A stretch of 64,000 nt of DNA from positions 682,001-746,000 of the forward strand of contig JAGMVK010000008.1 of assembly GCA_020747065.1 (NCBI GenBank), in the 5' to 3' direction. The notes under the pieces are model-generated. The model was not told the origin of the DNA. It was given only the letters and a program-made list of their open reading frames with translations, and did no database searches. This document shows positions 24,187 through 33,912 of this stretch, in pieces. The translations under genes were made by a program, and so were the position numbers. The DNA comes from Cadophora sp. MPI-SDFR-AT-0126 (Eukaryota > Ascomycota > Leotiomycetes > Helotiales > Ploettnerulaceae). Position 1 is the first letter of the stretch, and each line of letters begins with the position of its first letter.

Positions 24187-24698
24187 ACGCGTCGACGTCG
24201 TCACGCTGCTACAGGACAACGGCCCAAACACTACCACTATTAATATAGAGACGCCGCTGAACTATGCTTCTGATAGCGGCATTTCGATTTCTCCAAGTAA
24301 TTGCATTCTTTACATTTTAATGACTTTGATAAAGAGGGGCTCCGGGGCAGTGGTTCTTTATATCTTTGTAGTAGGTATTGAAATAAATTTATATAATTTC
24401 TAAGCATGGAATCTAGGATATTCTAGCAGATTCGCCTCTCAATCGTTTAGGCATATAATAGCAATTACCTACTTACTTTACAACTTGGTAGTTGGGATAA
24501 ATAAACCCTTACCCTAAAGGTGTAGTTCTAGGAGCTTCTCCCCTATAAATAGACCAATACTGGTGAAAAGATTAGACATAGGAAAGCGGCAAAGTTCGAG
24601 AATCCGATCGGGAATCTAGGAAAGCTCTTCTTTCATTCCGTATCTGCTATTCTAGCGCCATGTCCTGCAGAACATCCTTAAACGCCCTCGTACTCAAA
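24187..24698. other. Out-of-frame ankyrin remnant, then AT-rich spacer
   Basis: From about 24189 to 24290 a shifted frame still reads as ankyrin ([13 protein letters not shown], then ETPLNYASDSG), so the STAND gene once continued. From about 24290 the DNA becomes AT-rich with no gene. Confidence 0.7.
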
Positions 24699-26127
24699 TC
24701 ATACAGTCGTAGTATCCACAGCATCAGGACCCTTTGTCTCTCCTTCATCCCCAACCTTCTTCTCATCAGCCGCCCTCCCATCAGCATCCACAATCTCCAC
24801 ATCCTCACTCTTTGCCCCCTCATCAGACTTGATTCTCTTCTCCTCTCCGCCCATCTCTTCGTCCGCGTCTCGCTTAGGTGTGCTCGGCTCCTTGCTTTCC
24901 GCCGCGGCCTCTTCTTCATCCATGACTTGCTTCTCAACATCTTCCTCGTCGTCGTCATCTGTCTTCGTATCTAATCGTCTGCCTACCGCAGCTTCAATGT
25001 CGATTCCCTGCATACCGACAACACCCCTCTCGGTGCCACTTCCAGCCGAATGCTGCGGTCCCATATCCTCCATTCCAATCTCCTCTGGTCCCCTCGCATG
25101 CGGTAACTCATCTTCCTCGCCCAGCCCATCGCTATCCCCGCGTCCACCAAGTTGCGTCGCAGGTACAACTCCAGCTCTCTGTTCCTGCCTCAGCAGCTCC
25201 CCTTGCGTGATCCCACCTTCAGCCCTCAGACTCGCAATCTCGCTTTCATTACTTGCCTGAGCCGTAACAGAGGAGATGCCATTGACCGACACCGAAACAG
25301 TCTCAATACCACCCATTCCATTCGGCCCATCAATCATCTCCGTGCTCTCCGTTCTAACCTCTCCTTCTAGCGGCGAATGTGACCCCGTACTCGACCCATT
25401 GCGATTCAACCATGATATAGGTGTCAGTAGCGCACCACCTAGACTTTCATCTGAACCTAGGGGTGGAGCTATCGCCGCCGCTGGGTTGCCCCAGGAGACA
25501 CTGAGAGGATCGACACTGCTGGATGTGCCGTTCGAGAGGATGCTTAGGGATGAAGGGTCGGGGATCGCGGGAGGTAGAGGGAATGTGTGCGCGCCTGATG
25601 TGACGTGTACGACACGGTCGAGGGCGTGTAGGTAGGCGGGGAGAGAGCGATAGTGTTGTGTTGGTTGGAGTATTAGTTCTGCGAGGCGTTGGATGGTGTG
25701 GGGCGGATACTTGGTGAACAGTGTTGTGAGGGTGCTGGTTATTGAGCTGATAAGGTCTTGGATCGGGGTTGGGAGGGAAGTGAGTGTTGGTTGTGGAGGG
25801 GCGTTCTCTTTGTTTTGGGAGGCGTCGCTGGAAGGTGGCGGGGAGGATGGTGGGTTGGATGATGAGGCTATTGTAGAAGTTGAGGGTTTGGAGGAAGGTG
25901 GAGGGAAGTCTTCTTGTATGATCTGAGGAGTATTAGAATGAATTCTGTTGTGACAGGGAGAGACTTGCTTTCTCTAATCGGGGTATCAATCTCGTGAGCA
26001 GGCTGGGCCATTGTTCACTGTACTTGTTAGCGATGAATGAATAGGCGCAAGGCATGTAAGCGTACTAATCCATGGACTTGCCATCTGCAAGTGCTCTCAA
26101 CACTTCGTTGTCTGTATCGAGATCCAT
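24699..26127 (-). CDS. PSY4: Protein phosphatase 4 regulatory subunit R2 (Psy4)
   Basis: Three exons: 26127-26066, 26017-25969 and 25922-24699 (444 residues). Joined, the N-terminus reads EVLRALADGKSMDYEQWPSL, LTRLIPRLEK, then IIQEDFPPP, the start of the PPP4R2 domain; further on, PPHTIQRLAELILQPTQHY and YLHALDRVVHVTS are its conserved core. The subunit steers PP4 to targets such as phospho-H2AX and Rad53 in DNA-damage recovery. The last about 230 residues are acidic and disordered (TDDDDEEDVEKQ, SEDVEIVDADGR), as in the family. Exon 2 is only 49 bp, and intron 2 begins with GC (GCAAGT) instead of GT; no GT alternative restores this frame. Coding base use changes from C-rich early to G-rich late. 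Confidence 0.88.
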
Positions 26128-28414
26128 TGTTGATGTTTGCGACAAGATGGGAATTTGGGTTTGGGCTTGCGATTAGATTTCGGCTGAGGTTGACGCGATG
26201 TGGAGCTGGAGCTTGCAGGCCTTGGCGGGGAACTTTTGACGAGGTTGAAGACAGCAGTTGTTTGTTCAATATATGATTGATTGGCTGGATTCTGAAACTA
26301 AAGATTCTTTCTTTGCATGTATTTCGATATAATCACCAGAGAAGAGAAAATAGGCAATGATTTTCTCGATGTTTCTTGGCTACAAATTGCTATATTCATC
26401 TGCCTGGCCCAGCTTGTCAGTGAATGCTCAAGCAAACAAAGCAAACATAGCAAACATAGCAAACATAGCAACCATCTCTACGCACGCACGCACGGACCAA
26501 AACACGTGAGAGACTAATCAAACACTGCAAACAACTCGCTTCTGCCTAGCACCGGCCGCCTGCTCAGAAATCTATAAAATCTTCGTCTTCTCCCACTCCC
26601 TCCCTTTCTTTCTTCATACTTACCTTCTTGAAAGCTGGCCGCTCACGAATGGCTTCGCTTGCGATACGAAACCTCCATTGCACATCGGGGCGTTGAGAAT
26701 CGTTATCTCTCCTTCGGGGGCGATATCGGGGGAATTTTTGATTGCACTCTCTTGACTGAGAAATTTCTACCTTTTCATTGAGATCTGGGCTTCGTGCTCG
26801 GGCTTGAAGAAGAGACTTTTAAGGTGAGGGTATGCCACCTCGGACAAGATGCTACGACGAAGTTATGTTTAAATTGGTGACAAGATTTTGTGGCATGTAC
26901 GAGAAATGTGTTCAGAGCTAGCAATAAGCTGTACTGTATGGCTGTGACGCCCTACCTCCGTACGATCTGGTGTTTCGAGATGTCCTGTGCAAACAGAATC
27001 ATGCAAAAGCCTCAACCCCACCATATCGATCGCTTTATTGATGCTCACAACCACAAGGATGCGAACGCGAATACCCTCATTCATCCTTCATCCGATTCAG
27101 TATCCGAAACTGACAAAGACGTCAGCCACTACTCCTCGTTTTATGTCTATGTTCATCGTTGTGGTATCGATCTCCATCGCCATCCCCCGAACTGGTGAAC
27201 AATTGTGTACAGTTAGTGCATCTCGAACGGCTTACCCCTCAGAATCCCCTGAGCCGTTGAAAATTCAGTTCCCGATGACATTTAACTGGATAACCAAACT
27301 TTGGAAGTAGTGGGTGGAAGTCTAGTTCTTCCTTCTCCTGAGCTAAGCATTAGTTTAGCATGGAGAAAGGCCGGCGTTTGAGGTGAGCTTAAACGCGCGA
27401 ACGAGGGAAAGGAGCAGCTGAACCCAAAAAGTCCCTCGAAACATCCAAAGCCTTGGCAGCCATGAAGTTGTGAGAAATGGTAAGAACAGGAGAACAATCA
27501 AATGCAAACAAAAGTATATATTTCACGGACCCTCTTGAGCGCAGCTAAGCCTCGAATTTGGTCCCACCATGATTCAATGTTTACATCCCCAATAGCCCGG
27601 GAGGACCCTCAACCGGTAGCAGAGCGCGTGCTCAGCCTCACTTGGATGAAGGGCTGGGCTTTTTGGCTTCTGCGCCCATCTCTCCCCTTCAAAACGGAAC
27701 GCTGCGATAGGTGCAGTCCAACTGTTGCAAAAGCCCAGGGCACATTTTCATATGCCACAATTCCTAGATCTGATCTCACCGATGCATCAGCCCCAATAGC
27801 AGAATTGTTTTATCTGTTGCTGTTCTGCTGTTGATTGAATTCTCAGCCTTCTCTCTTCTCTTCTCCTCACCTCCATCCCGCTGCTCCCCGGGCCAAACCT
27901 ATTTTCGTCGGCTTAGCGACTGCCCTATTAGCTTGGCAAAATCTGCTGGGTGAGACCCCATAATCTCTGACCTACGCCCTCACCTCACCACGACCGACCC
28001 AATTTGAACCACATCCAACCTCCACCTGGAATCTGCATCTCCATTCTTTTCTCGACCTCCTCCTCCCCTACATTCTCTTCATTCCATCCGACTCTCGTTC
28101 TCCTATTCCTACACCCGCCGCGGCATTCGCCCCTATCAAAGGGCCGACTGTGCCCCCATACCCAAACCAAACCGAATACCAACCGAACTGCAACCCTTTT
28201 CCGCTGTTTCACGCTCGTTGCAGACCCAACAACCCTTAGCACAACGACATCACTTCCATCAACGCCAAACAGACCTTCCCAGTACATCATCAAATAAACT
28301 TCAGTCATCCGAATCTTTGTCTAGGCACGACTGCGTCCATCAAGACGTAAACACTCCTCGTATCTTTGTTCTCATCCAACTAGCTCCCTGTGGAGCGCTG
28401 AACTCTACCAACGG
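26128..28414. other. Intergenic, 2.3 kb, no supported gene
   Basis: Several frames of 70-110 codons lie on both strands without motifs. The right-hand several hundred bases (C/T-rich from about 27840) are the likely promoter and 5' leader of the UPF0658 gene. Confidence 0.5.
26431..26470. repeat. AGCAAACAT minisatellite
   Basis: Four imperfect copies of a 9-bp unit (agcaaacat with one aaa variant) in intergenic DNA. Confidence 0.8.
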
Positions 28415-29732
28415 ATGTCTTACAGGCATGAATCAAGATCTTCTTTGATCCGCGACGACTCTCAAGATCCCTTCGCATACGTGGGCGGGTATCATTCTCG
28501 AGAAGGTCTAACACCACCGGTCGAAGGCGCGGCGCCTCGAAGAAGAAAGATGTACAGGTATGGAGATAATCAATTGCAGATTGAAGGATGGTGCTGACGC
28601 CTGTAGGCCAAATACAACCTGGACTTGGGCGTTCTTGATCACGACAATTGTACAAGCAGTGATTGTCCTGGCAATTGAAGCGTAAGCATATTGGAATGAT
28701 ATTGAGATATTCGGGCTAACAAATATAGATACCTGTTCGCAAAGTTCCAGACGAGTCTGGAAGATGGGCTCTCCAGCGAACCTTTAGCAAAAACGATCCC
28801 TACATACCTCACACTCTTCATTTTTGGTTTCCTATATCAACTTGTCCTCGTCTACGACTCCCTTCGACTGAAGAATACCATTCAGGTCATCGGACTGTGC
28901 ATCTACAATGTTGGAATGCTGATCTATGCATCCATTCAATATGACCAGATCAACAAGGCTATCGAGGCTTTGTCTGCGAAAGGTTGGGTCAAGGCAGGCA
29001 TTCCAATCTGGCCTGACATCCAACCATACTTGGTCACGGTTCCGTGCATCATTGGGTTCTTCACAGTGGTCATGTCCGTTATCGCATGGAAGCTGTATGA
29101 CGAGTTTGCGTGGACAATATACAAGCACATTAGTGCAGACCTCAGAATGAAGCGCCGCTTCTTGACCTTCCAGGTAAGCATTGAAATGACAGTCCAAGAA
29201 TGCTTCGGCTAAACCCCTATAGATCTACATCGCCCTTCTCAAATTCGATTTCTTCTTCTTCCTGGGCTTCACCGTCCAGTTCCTCGTCATTGTTACAGGA
29301 TTGGCCGACGCAGAATTTGGTCTTACGATCGCCGCTATCCCGGTTACCGTTCTCATCCTCTTTATGGCAGCTTTCTGGACTCGACGAGAGAACAAGATTG
29401 GAATGGTCGTTATCATCTTCCTCTACTTTTGTGCCATGGCGTACTTCATCTTCAAGCTTGCAAGAATGTACCAACCAAGCCGCAAGGATGACTACCTGCC
29501 GGTTCGAAAGAGTTTGACGAGCTTCGCTGTTATCACCCTTGTCCTGATTGTCCTCACGATCATTAACGCGTCAGTCTGCATGGCAAACTTCGACAAGGGA
29601 TTGAAGCCTCACATCATGAAGAGAAAGATCGGTGGGGAAGAGGCGGCAGAGAAGATGGACAACATGACTGAACTACCAGATCTCAAACATGGGGCCCATG
29701 GACCAGTATCGAGTCGGATGACCATCGATTAA
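28415..29732 (+). CDS. UPF0658 Golgi apparatus membrane protein
   Basis: Four exons: 28415-28557, 28607-28681, 28729-29173, 29223-29732 (390 residues), all with GT..AG introns of about 50 bp. After a short Ser/Arg-rich cytosolic N-terminus come about seven hydrophobic helices: the first around AFLITTIVQAVIVLAIEA, then LTLFIFGFLYQLVLVY, VIGLCIYNVGMLIYA, LVTVPCIIGFFTVVMSVIA, IYIALLKFDFFFFLGF, VTVLILFMAAFW, VVIIFLYFCAMAYFIF and VITLVLIVLTIINASVC. The FDFFFFLGFTVQF block is typical of the family, whose fission-yeast members localise to the Golgi. The tail is charged. Biochemical function of the family is unknown. Confidence 0.87.
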
Positions 29733-30790
29733 ATTGCCAATACGGGTATGGCGCATTTGGGGAGGACGGGAAAGGCTGCGAGATGCATGGCCATGTACAC
29801 TGAAACGACACCAACGATTTTTTTTCTCTCTCCGAAGGGGTTCTTCACTATTTTCTTTAAAATCATATGTCCTTGGCCAGCGTGGCATATCAAGCCTGGG
29901 ATGGCATCTCATACCCGGATGGCGTTGATGGAGAGATTAGATGGAGTTTGAGGAGTTTATCATTCATTTTTCCTTCTGCCCTTTTTCATGTTAGTGTGCC
30001 CGTTGGATTCGTTGGATTGGCAGTGTTGAATGCCTTCTATCGGAGCGAGCAAGCGATGTCTAGCTACCATAGTATATGGTGGTGTAGGTGGAAAATGTGA
30101 AAGATTATCTATATCAGGGCAGTGCCTACTCCGATGCCTTTTTCATGTTTTCTATTCGTGACGGCGGATTTTTGATGGCAGAATGCACTCGGTCGTCCGT
30201 CAAGTCTAGAAATGCATTTCAAGGCCATACACTTCTGTCTGCTTGAAATCACTGACTGTCCTTCCCGTCCACTCGGAGCGGCACAAACTCCAAAAGATCG
30301 ATCCAGGAACAAACAGAACCCAAGGCTCGTTCCTCCCGCGAGTTCGGGCGGATGGTTCTGCCCTGGCCCGGTTCTCGGTTCCGGAGCTACCCCGCATAGT
30401 AATTGGCCTCGGCTGACTGTCCCCGGTGGAGCTCTTCTGCCCCAGATGTCTCCAACGTCAAGCTTCATACACTTTTTTTTACATATCTTCTGTTTTTTGT
30501 AGACCTTTTGCTACTTTTTCTGAATGGGAATTGTGGGTTTGATTCTTTTTATAAGCTGCTGCTGCTACATCGATTGCTTAATGCTTCGGTCTATTTTGCC
30601 TTGATTGGTACTGCATCTTGGAGAGGAGTTCTACCATCAATCTCTGAAGCTCTCAAGCTTTGAAGCTACTGGACAAGCTATCTGACCTATCTCCAACATA
30701 TGTGATTGCAAATAGCGCAGCCTTTCTCCAACAAAGAAACTCCAGGGCAAAACCTCAGTCACACCAACCTATCCTATACCTTCATTCGAA
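29733..30790. other. Intergenic, 1 kb
   Basis: 3' flank of the UPF0658 gene and promoter of the enoyl-CoA hydratase gene; no other gene seen. Confidence 0.55.
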
Positions 30791-31732
30791 ATGGCCACTC
30801 TCCCAACCAGCTACAGCACCCTTCCCTACAATGACATCCGCATCTCACATGCCCCGCCCTCCTCACCAATACCCACGCCTGTGATCCTCATCACGCTCTA
30901 CCGGCCTGGAAAGAACAATGCTTTCACAGATACCATGCACACAGAACTCGCCCAAGTCCTCCCCATCCTCTCCTCCGACCCCCGCGTAAAAGCCATCGTC
31001 GTAACCGGGCACGGCAAGATGTTCTGCGCCGGCGCAGACCTCGACACAGGTCTCAACTACACAACCGACACCCTCCGCACACACCGCGACGGCGGCGGCC
31101 AAGTCGCCCTCGCCGTCCACAGATGCAACAAGCCCGTCATAGCGGCTATAAATGGCTCCGCTGTGGGCGTCGGCATCACCATGACGCTGCCGATGAATAT
31201 ACGGATCGTGAGCGAGAAGGCGAAAATCGGGTTCGTCTTCGCGCGCCGTGGAATCGTCATGGAAGCTGCATCATCGTTCTTCCTCCCGCGCCTGATCGGT
31301 TACTCGCGCGCCTCGCACCTCGTCACCACGGGTGAAGTCCTGCCTGCCACGCATCGCCTCCTCGATGGTCTCTTCTCTGAGATCTTGCCTGAGGAGAAGG
31401 TCCTGAGTAGGGCGTTACAGATCGCGGATGATGTGGCGAGGAATACGAGTCTGGTTAGTACGACGCTGATGAGAGATTTGATGTGGAGGGGTCCTGGCAG
31501 CGCGGAGGAGACGCATCTGTTGGATAGTAAGATCTTGTTGGGGCTTTTTGCAGGGGAGGATAAGAGGGAGGGGGTGAGTAGTTTTTTGGAGAAGAGGGAG
31601 CCTGAGTTTAGGGGGACGATGGAGGGCGCGCCGGAGGTGTGGCCGTGGTGGGGGGAGGTGGATGTTGGTGTTAAGAGGCTGGAGGGGAAGGTGGAGGGAA
31701 AGGGGAAGGAGAAGGAGAAGGCGAAGTTGTAG
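30791..31732 (+). CDS. Enoyl-CoA hydratase/isomerase, probably peroxisomal
   Basis: Single exon of 313 residues. Crotonase-fold enzyme; members hydrate or isomerise enoyl-CoA esters in fatty-acid beta-oxidation. The two oxyanion-hole segments are visible: GHGKMFCAGADLDTG near residue 75 and INGSAVGVGITMTLPM near 118. The catalytic-loop segment is FARRGIVMEAASSFFLPRLIG, with Glu at the position used by delta3,delta2-enoyl-CoA isomerases, so an isomerase or Eci-like activity is as likely as hydratase. The C-terminus is Lys/Glu-rich and ends AKL, a recognised variant of the SKL peroxisomal targeting signal. Coding composition flips from C-ending to G/T-ending codons at about 31380. Confidence 0.9.
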   Translation: MATLPTSYSTLPYNDIRISHAPPSSPIPTPVILITLYRPGKNNAFTDTMHTELAQVLPILSSDPRVKAIVVTGHGKMFCAGADLDTGLNYTTDTLRTHRDGGGQVALAVHRCNKPVIAAINGSAVGVGITMTLPMNIRIVSEKAKIGFVFARRGIVMEAASSFFLPRLIGYSRASHLVTTGEVLPATHRLLDGLFSEILPEEKVLSRALQIADDVARNTSLVSTTLMRDLMWRGPGSAEETHLLDSKILLGLFAGEDKREGVSSFLEKREPEFRGTMEGAPEVWPWWGEVDVGVKRLEGKVEGKGKEKEKAKL

Positions 31733-32553
31733 ATTGAGGGAGGTGAGGTATGAGTATTGAAGGAGGTTGGAATGCGGTATTTGTGTATAGACTGGATGGA
31801 CTCGAGGAAGTTGTTTAAATGCGGTTCACAAGGCGCATAGGGGTAGTGATCTTTGATATGAGATTATGAGCAAGTAATAAGATGTCAATCTACTTCATTG
31901 AAGAGCAACTTCAATTGATATAGCACAAAAAGGAAAATACAGATCACGCCATGAATATTCAGGAACTCCATATACTGGGTTGTCAAGCGCCTTTCATAAG
32001 TCTCATACCGGGGTCATCTTCAGCCCGTTATTTACGCCACTATCTCAGAATACAGAACATAAACCTTCTTATTTTCCGTATCAAGATGAATTCAGGTAAG
32101 GAAACTTCCGCGATATATAGGAAGACATTCTTTCCGAATCTTATTTTAGTAAAAAAAAAAACAGACATCAGGGTATCACGTACAAAATATAGCAGCGTTC
32201 GCTGATTCGGAAATCCCGTTTGTCGGCCAGGGGAGGCAACCAACCCAACCCCACCTTCTGCATGCATTCCCCCACTTTCAATCCGACCAAATCTCACTCT
32301 CACGCCCTTCGTCTGCTCAACCCATCGATAATCACATAAATTTCCTGGTTTCTTAGCAAGCAGACAATTGTAATCAAGCCCTTCAACCTCAATTCTAATC
32401 ACCCATTCAACTGCATCCTCTACATAAGTATATCTACCCATCACACCGTACCAATCCCATCTCCCAGACAATCCTCCACCATAAAACCAAATCCCCAGCT
32501 AAAACATATTAAAAGCACAGCAAGAACAAGACCTCTTCACAAAAAAAGGAAAA
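31733..32553. other. Intergenic, 0.8 kb
   Basis: No supported gene; the right end serves as promoter for RidA copy 2. Confidence 0.55.
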
Positions 32554-33294
32554 ATGGCAGCCAAAACAGCAGTAGTCACCGATAAGGCACCGCCGCCACT
32601 CCCGTTCTTCTCGCAGGCTATCAAGTGTAATGGGATGGTCTACTGCTCTGGGTCGATTGGGATGGATCCGGTGGAGATGAAGCTTGTGGAGGGGGGTGTG
32701 GAGAGGAGGACTGTATGTTTTTTTCCCTATTCTTTTTTCTGCTTTTCTGCTTTGTTCAAGTTCAGGGTTATCATTTCTCTGGTCACATCTGGTGGGATCT
32801 CAGGTCTCACATCTCACACCCGATATGAGATCAAACCAAACCAAACCATGACATTCAAGACGAGATCACGACTCTGAGCTGCAAGAGCTGATCTCCGAAT
32901 CACAGGAACAAGCCCTCGCCAACCTCTCCGCCGTCCTTACCGCCGCGGGCTCATCCATCGACAACGTCGTCAAAGTCAACGTCTTCCTGACCGACATGAA
33001 GGATTTCAGCGCCATGAACGAGGTGTATGCGAAGGTGTTTAGCAAGGATCCGAAGCCCGTGAGGACGTGTGTTGCGGTGCATCAGTTGCCGTTGGGTACG
33101 GATGTTGAGATTGAGTTGACGGCGCATTTGTGAGTGAGTACTTTTCTGGTGTTTTTGGATTTTTTGGGGGGCGGGGGTGTGGGGGGAGGGGAGATTTGAA
33201 GGGCTTTGGTTTTCGATATCGTTTTAATGCATTATTAGATCGGAGTTGAGACTGACATGTTTGTTGTAGGGGCGGTAAGAAGGCTAAGCTGTGA
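32554..33294 (+). CDS. RidA family protein (copy 2) with peroxisomal-type C-terminus
   Basis: Three exons: 32554-32712, 32879-33129, 33270-33294 (144 residues). Motifs match copy 1: PFFSQAIKCNGMVYCSGSIG, then NLSAVLTAAGSSIDNVVKVN, FLTDMKDF and VRTCVAVHQLPLGTDVEIE, with the family Arg in VRTCVAV. Predicted role is hydrolysis of reactive imine intermediates. The last exon adds only GGKKAKL and gives an AKL C-terminus, a likely peroxisomal signal absent from copy 1. The first intron is 166 bp, longer than most here; its acceptor at 32878 is the only one I found that preserves the frame without a stop. The second intron contains strong G runs. Confidence 0.88.
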
Positions 33295-33912
33295 AGGAGG
33301 ATGGACGAACTGCGTTTGGAAAGTTAGGGAAGTTGTTTCGTAAGGACGAATGCAAAAAGTTGTCCATTCAATTGACGCTATCTACTCGACCTATAAGTGC
33401 AGTACTGAATTAAGCTCTCTCATTCGCTCGTGTGAAGTCATTCCTGTTCAGTCGCTCATCTCGATTCATGTGCAGTAAGTAAATGAATTTGGGTCTACCC
33501 TCTCCCTTCCCAAATACCAGCTGCCACGCTTCAAAGTTTGGCCGTCGCAAAGGATCCTTGCTTAGTTATTCCGCATCCAAGTAATATTCAACATTTTCTA
33601 CTGTATCGTTTCCGGTGATTTACGATGCTTTTTCTTTCACACGTTCCTCAGGAATGGAGATTGCCAAATCACCCCTTTCCGGCTCGCTTGTGCTTGGTCT
33701 CGCTTCATTCCTTTGTCAATACGACTGCCGTATTCAAGTTCTTTAGAAAGATTTGTTGCTCACAAAGACATTGGAATATACCCCTCGGCACTTTGCCTTG
33801 ATCTCGGGTTTCAAGTGATCTGAGTTGATTTTCTTGAGGATTTATGAATATCTGTTATATCGAGATAATATTGAAATTGTCTCTGCTTGGGCTTGTGCTC
33901 GTGTAAACAATC
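33295..33912. other. Intergenic, 0.6 kb
   Basis: Between a stop and the next start on the same strand; no gene seen. Confidence 0.55.

Noticed and set aside
26890..27310. Overlapping plus-strand frames of about 105 codons
   Set aside because: No motif, two frames compete, and no conserved-looking splice structure.
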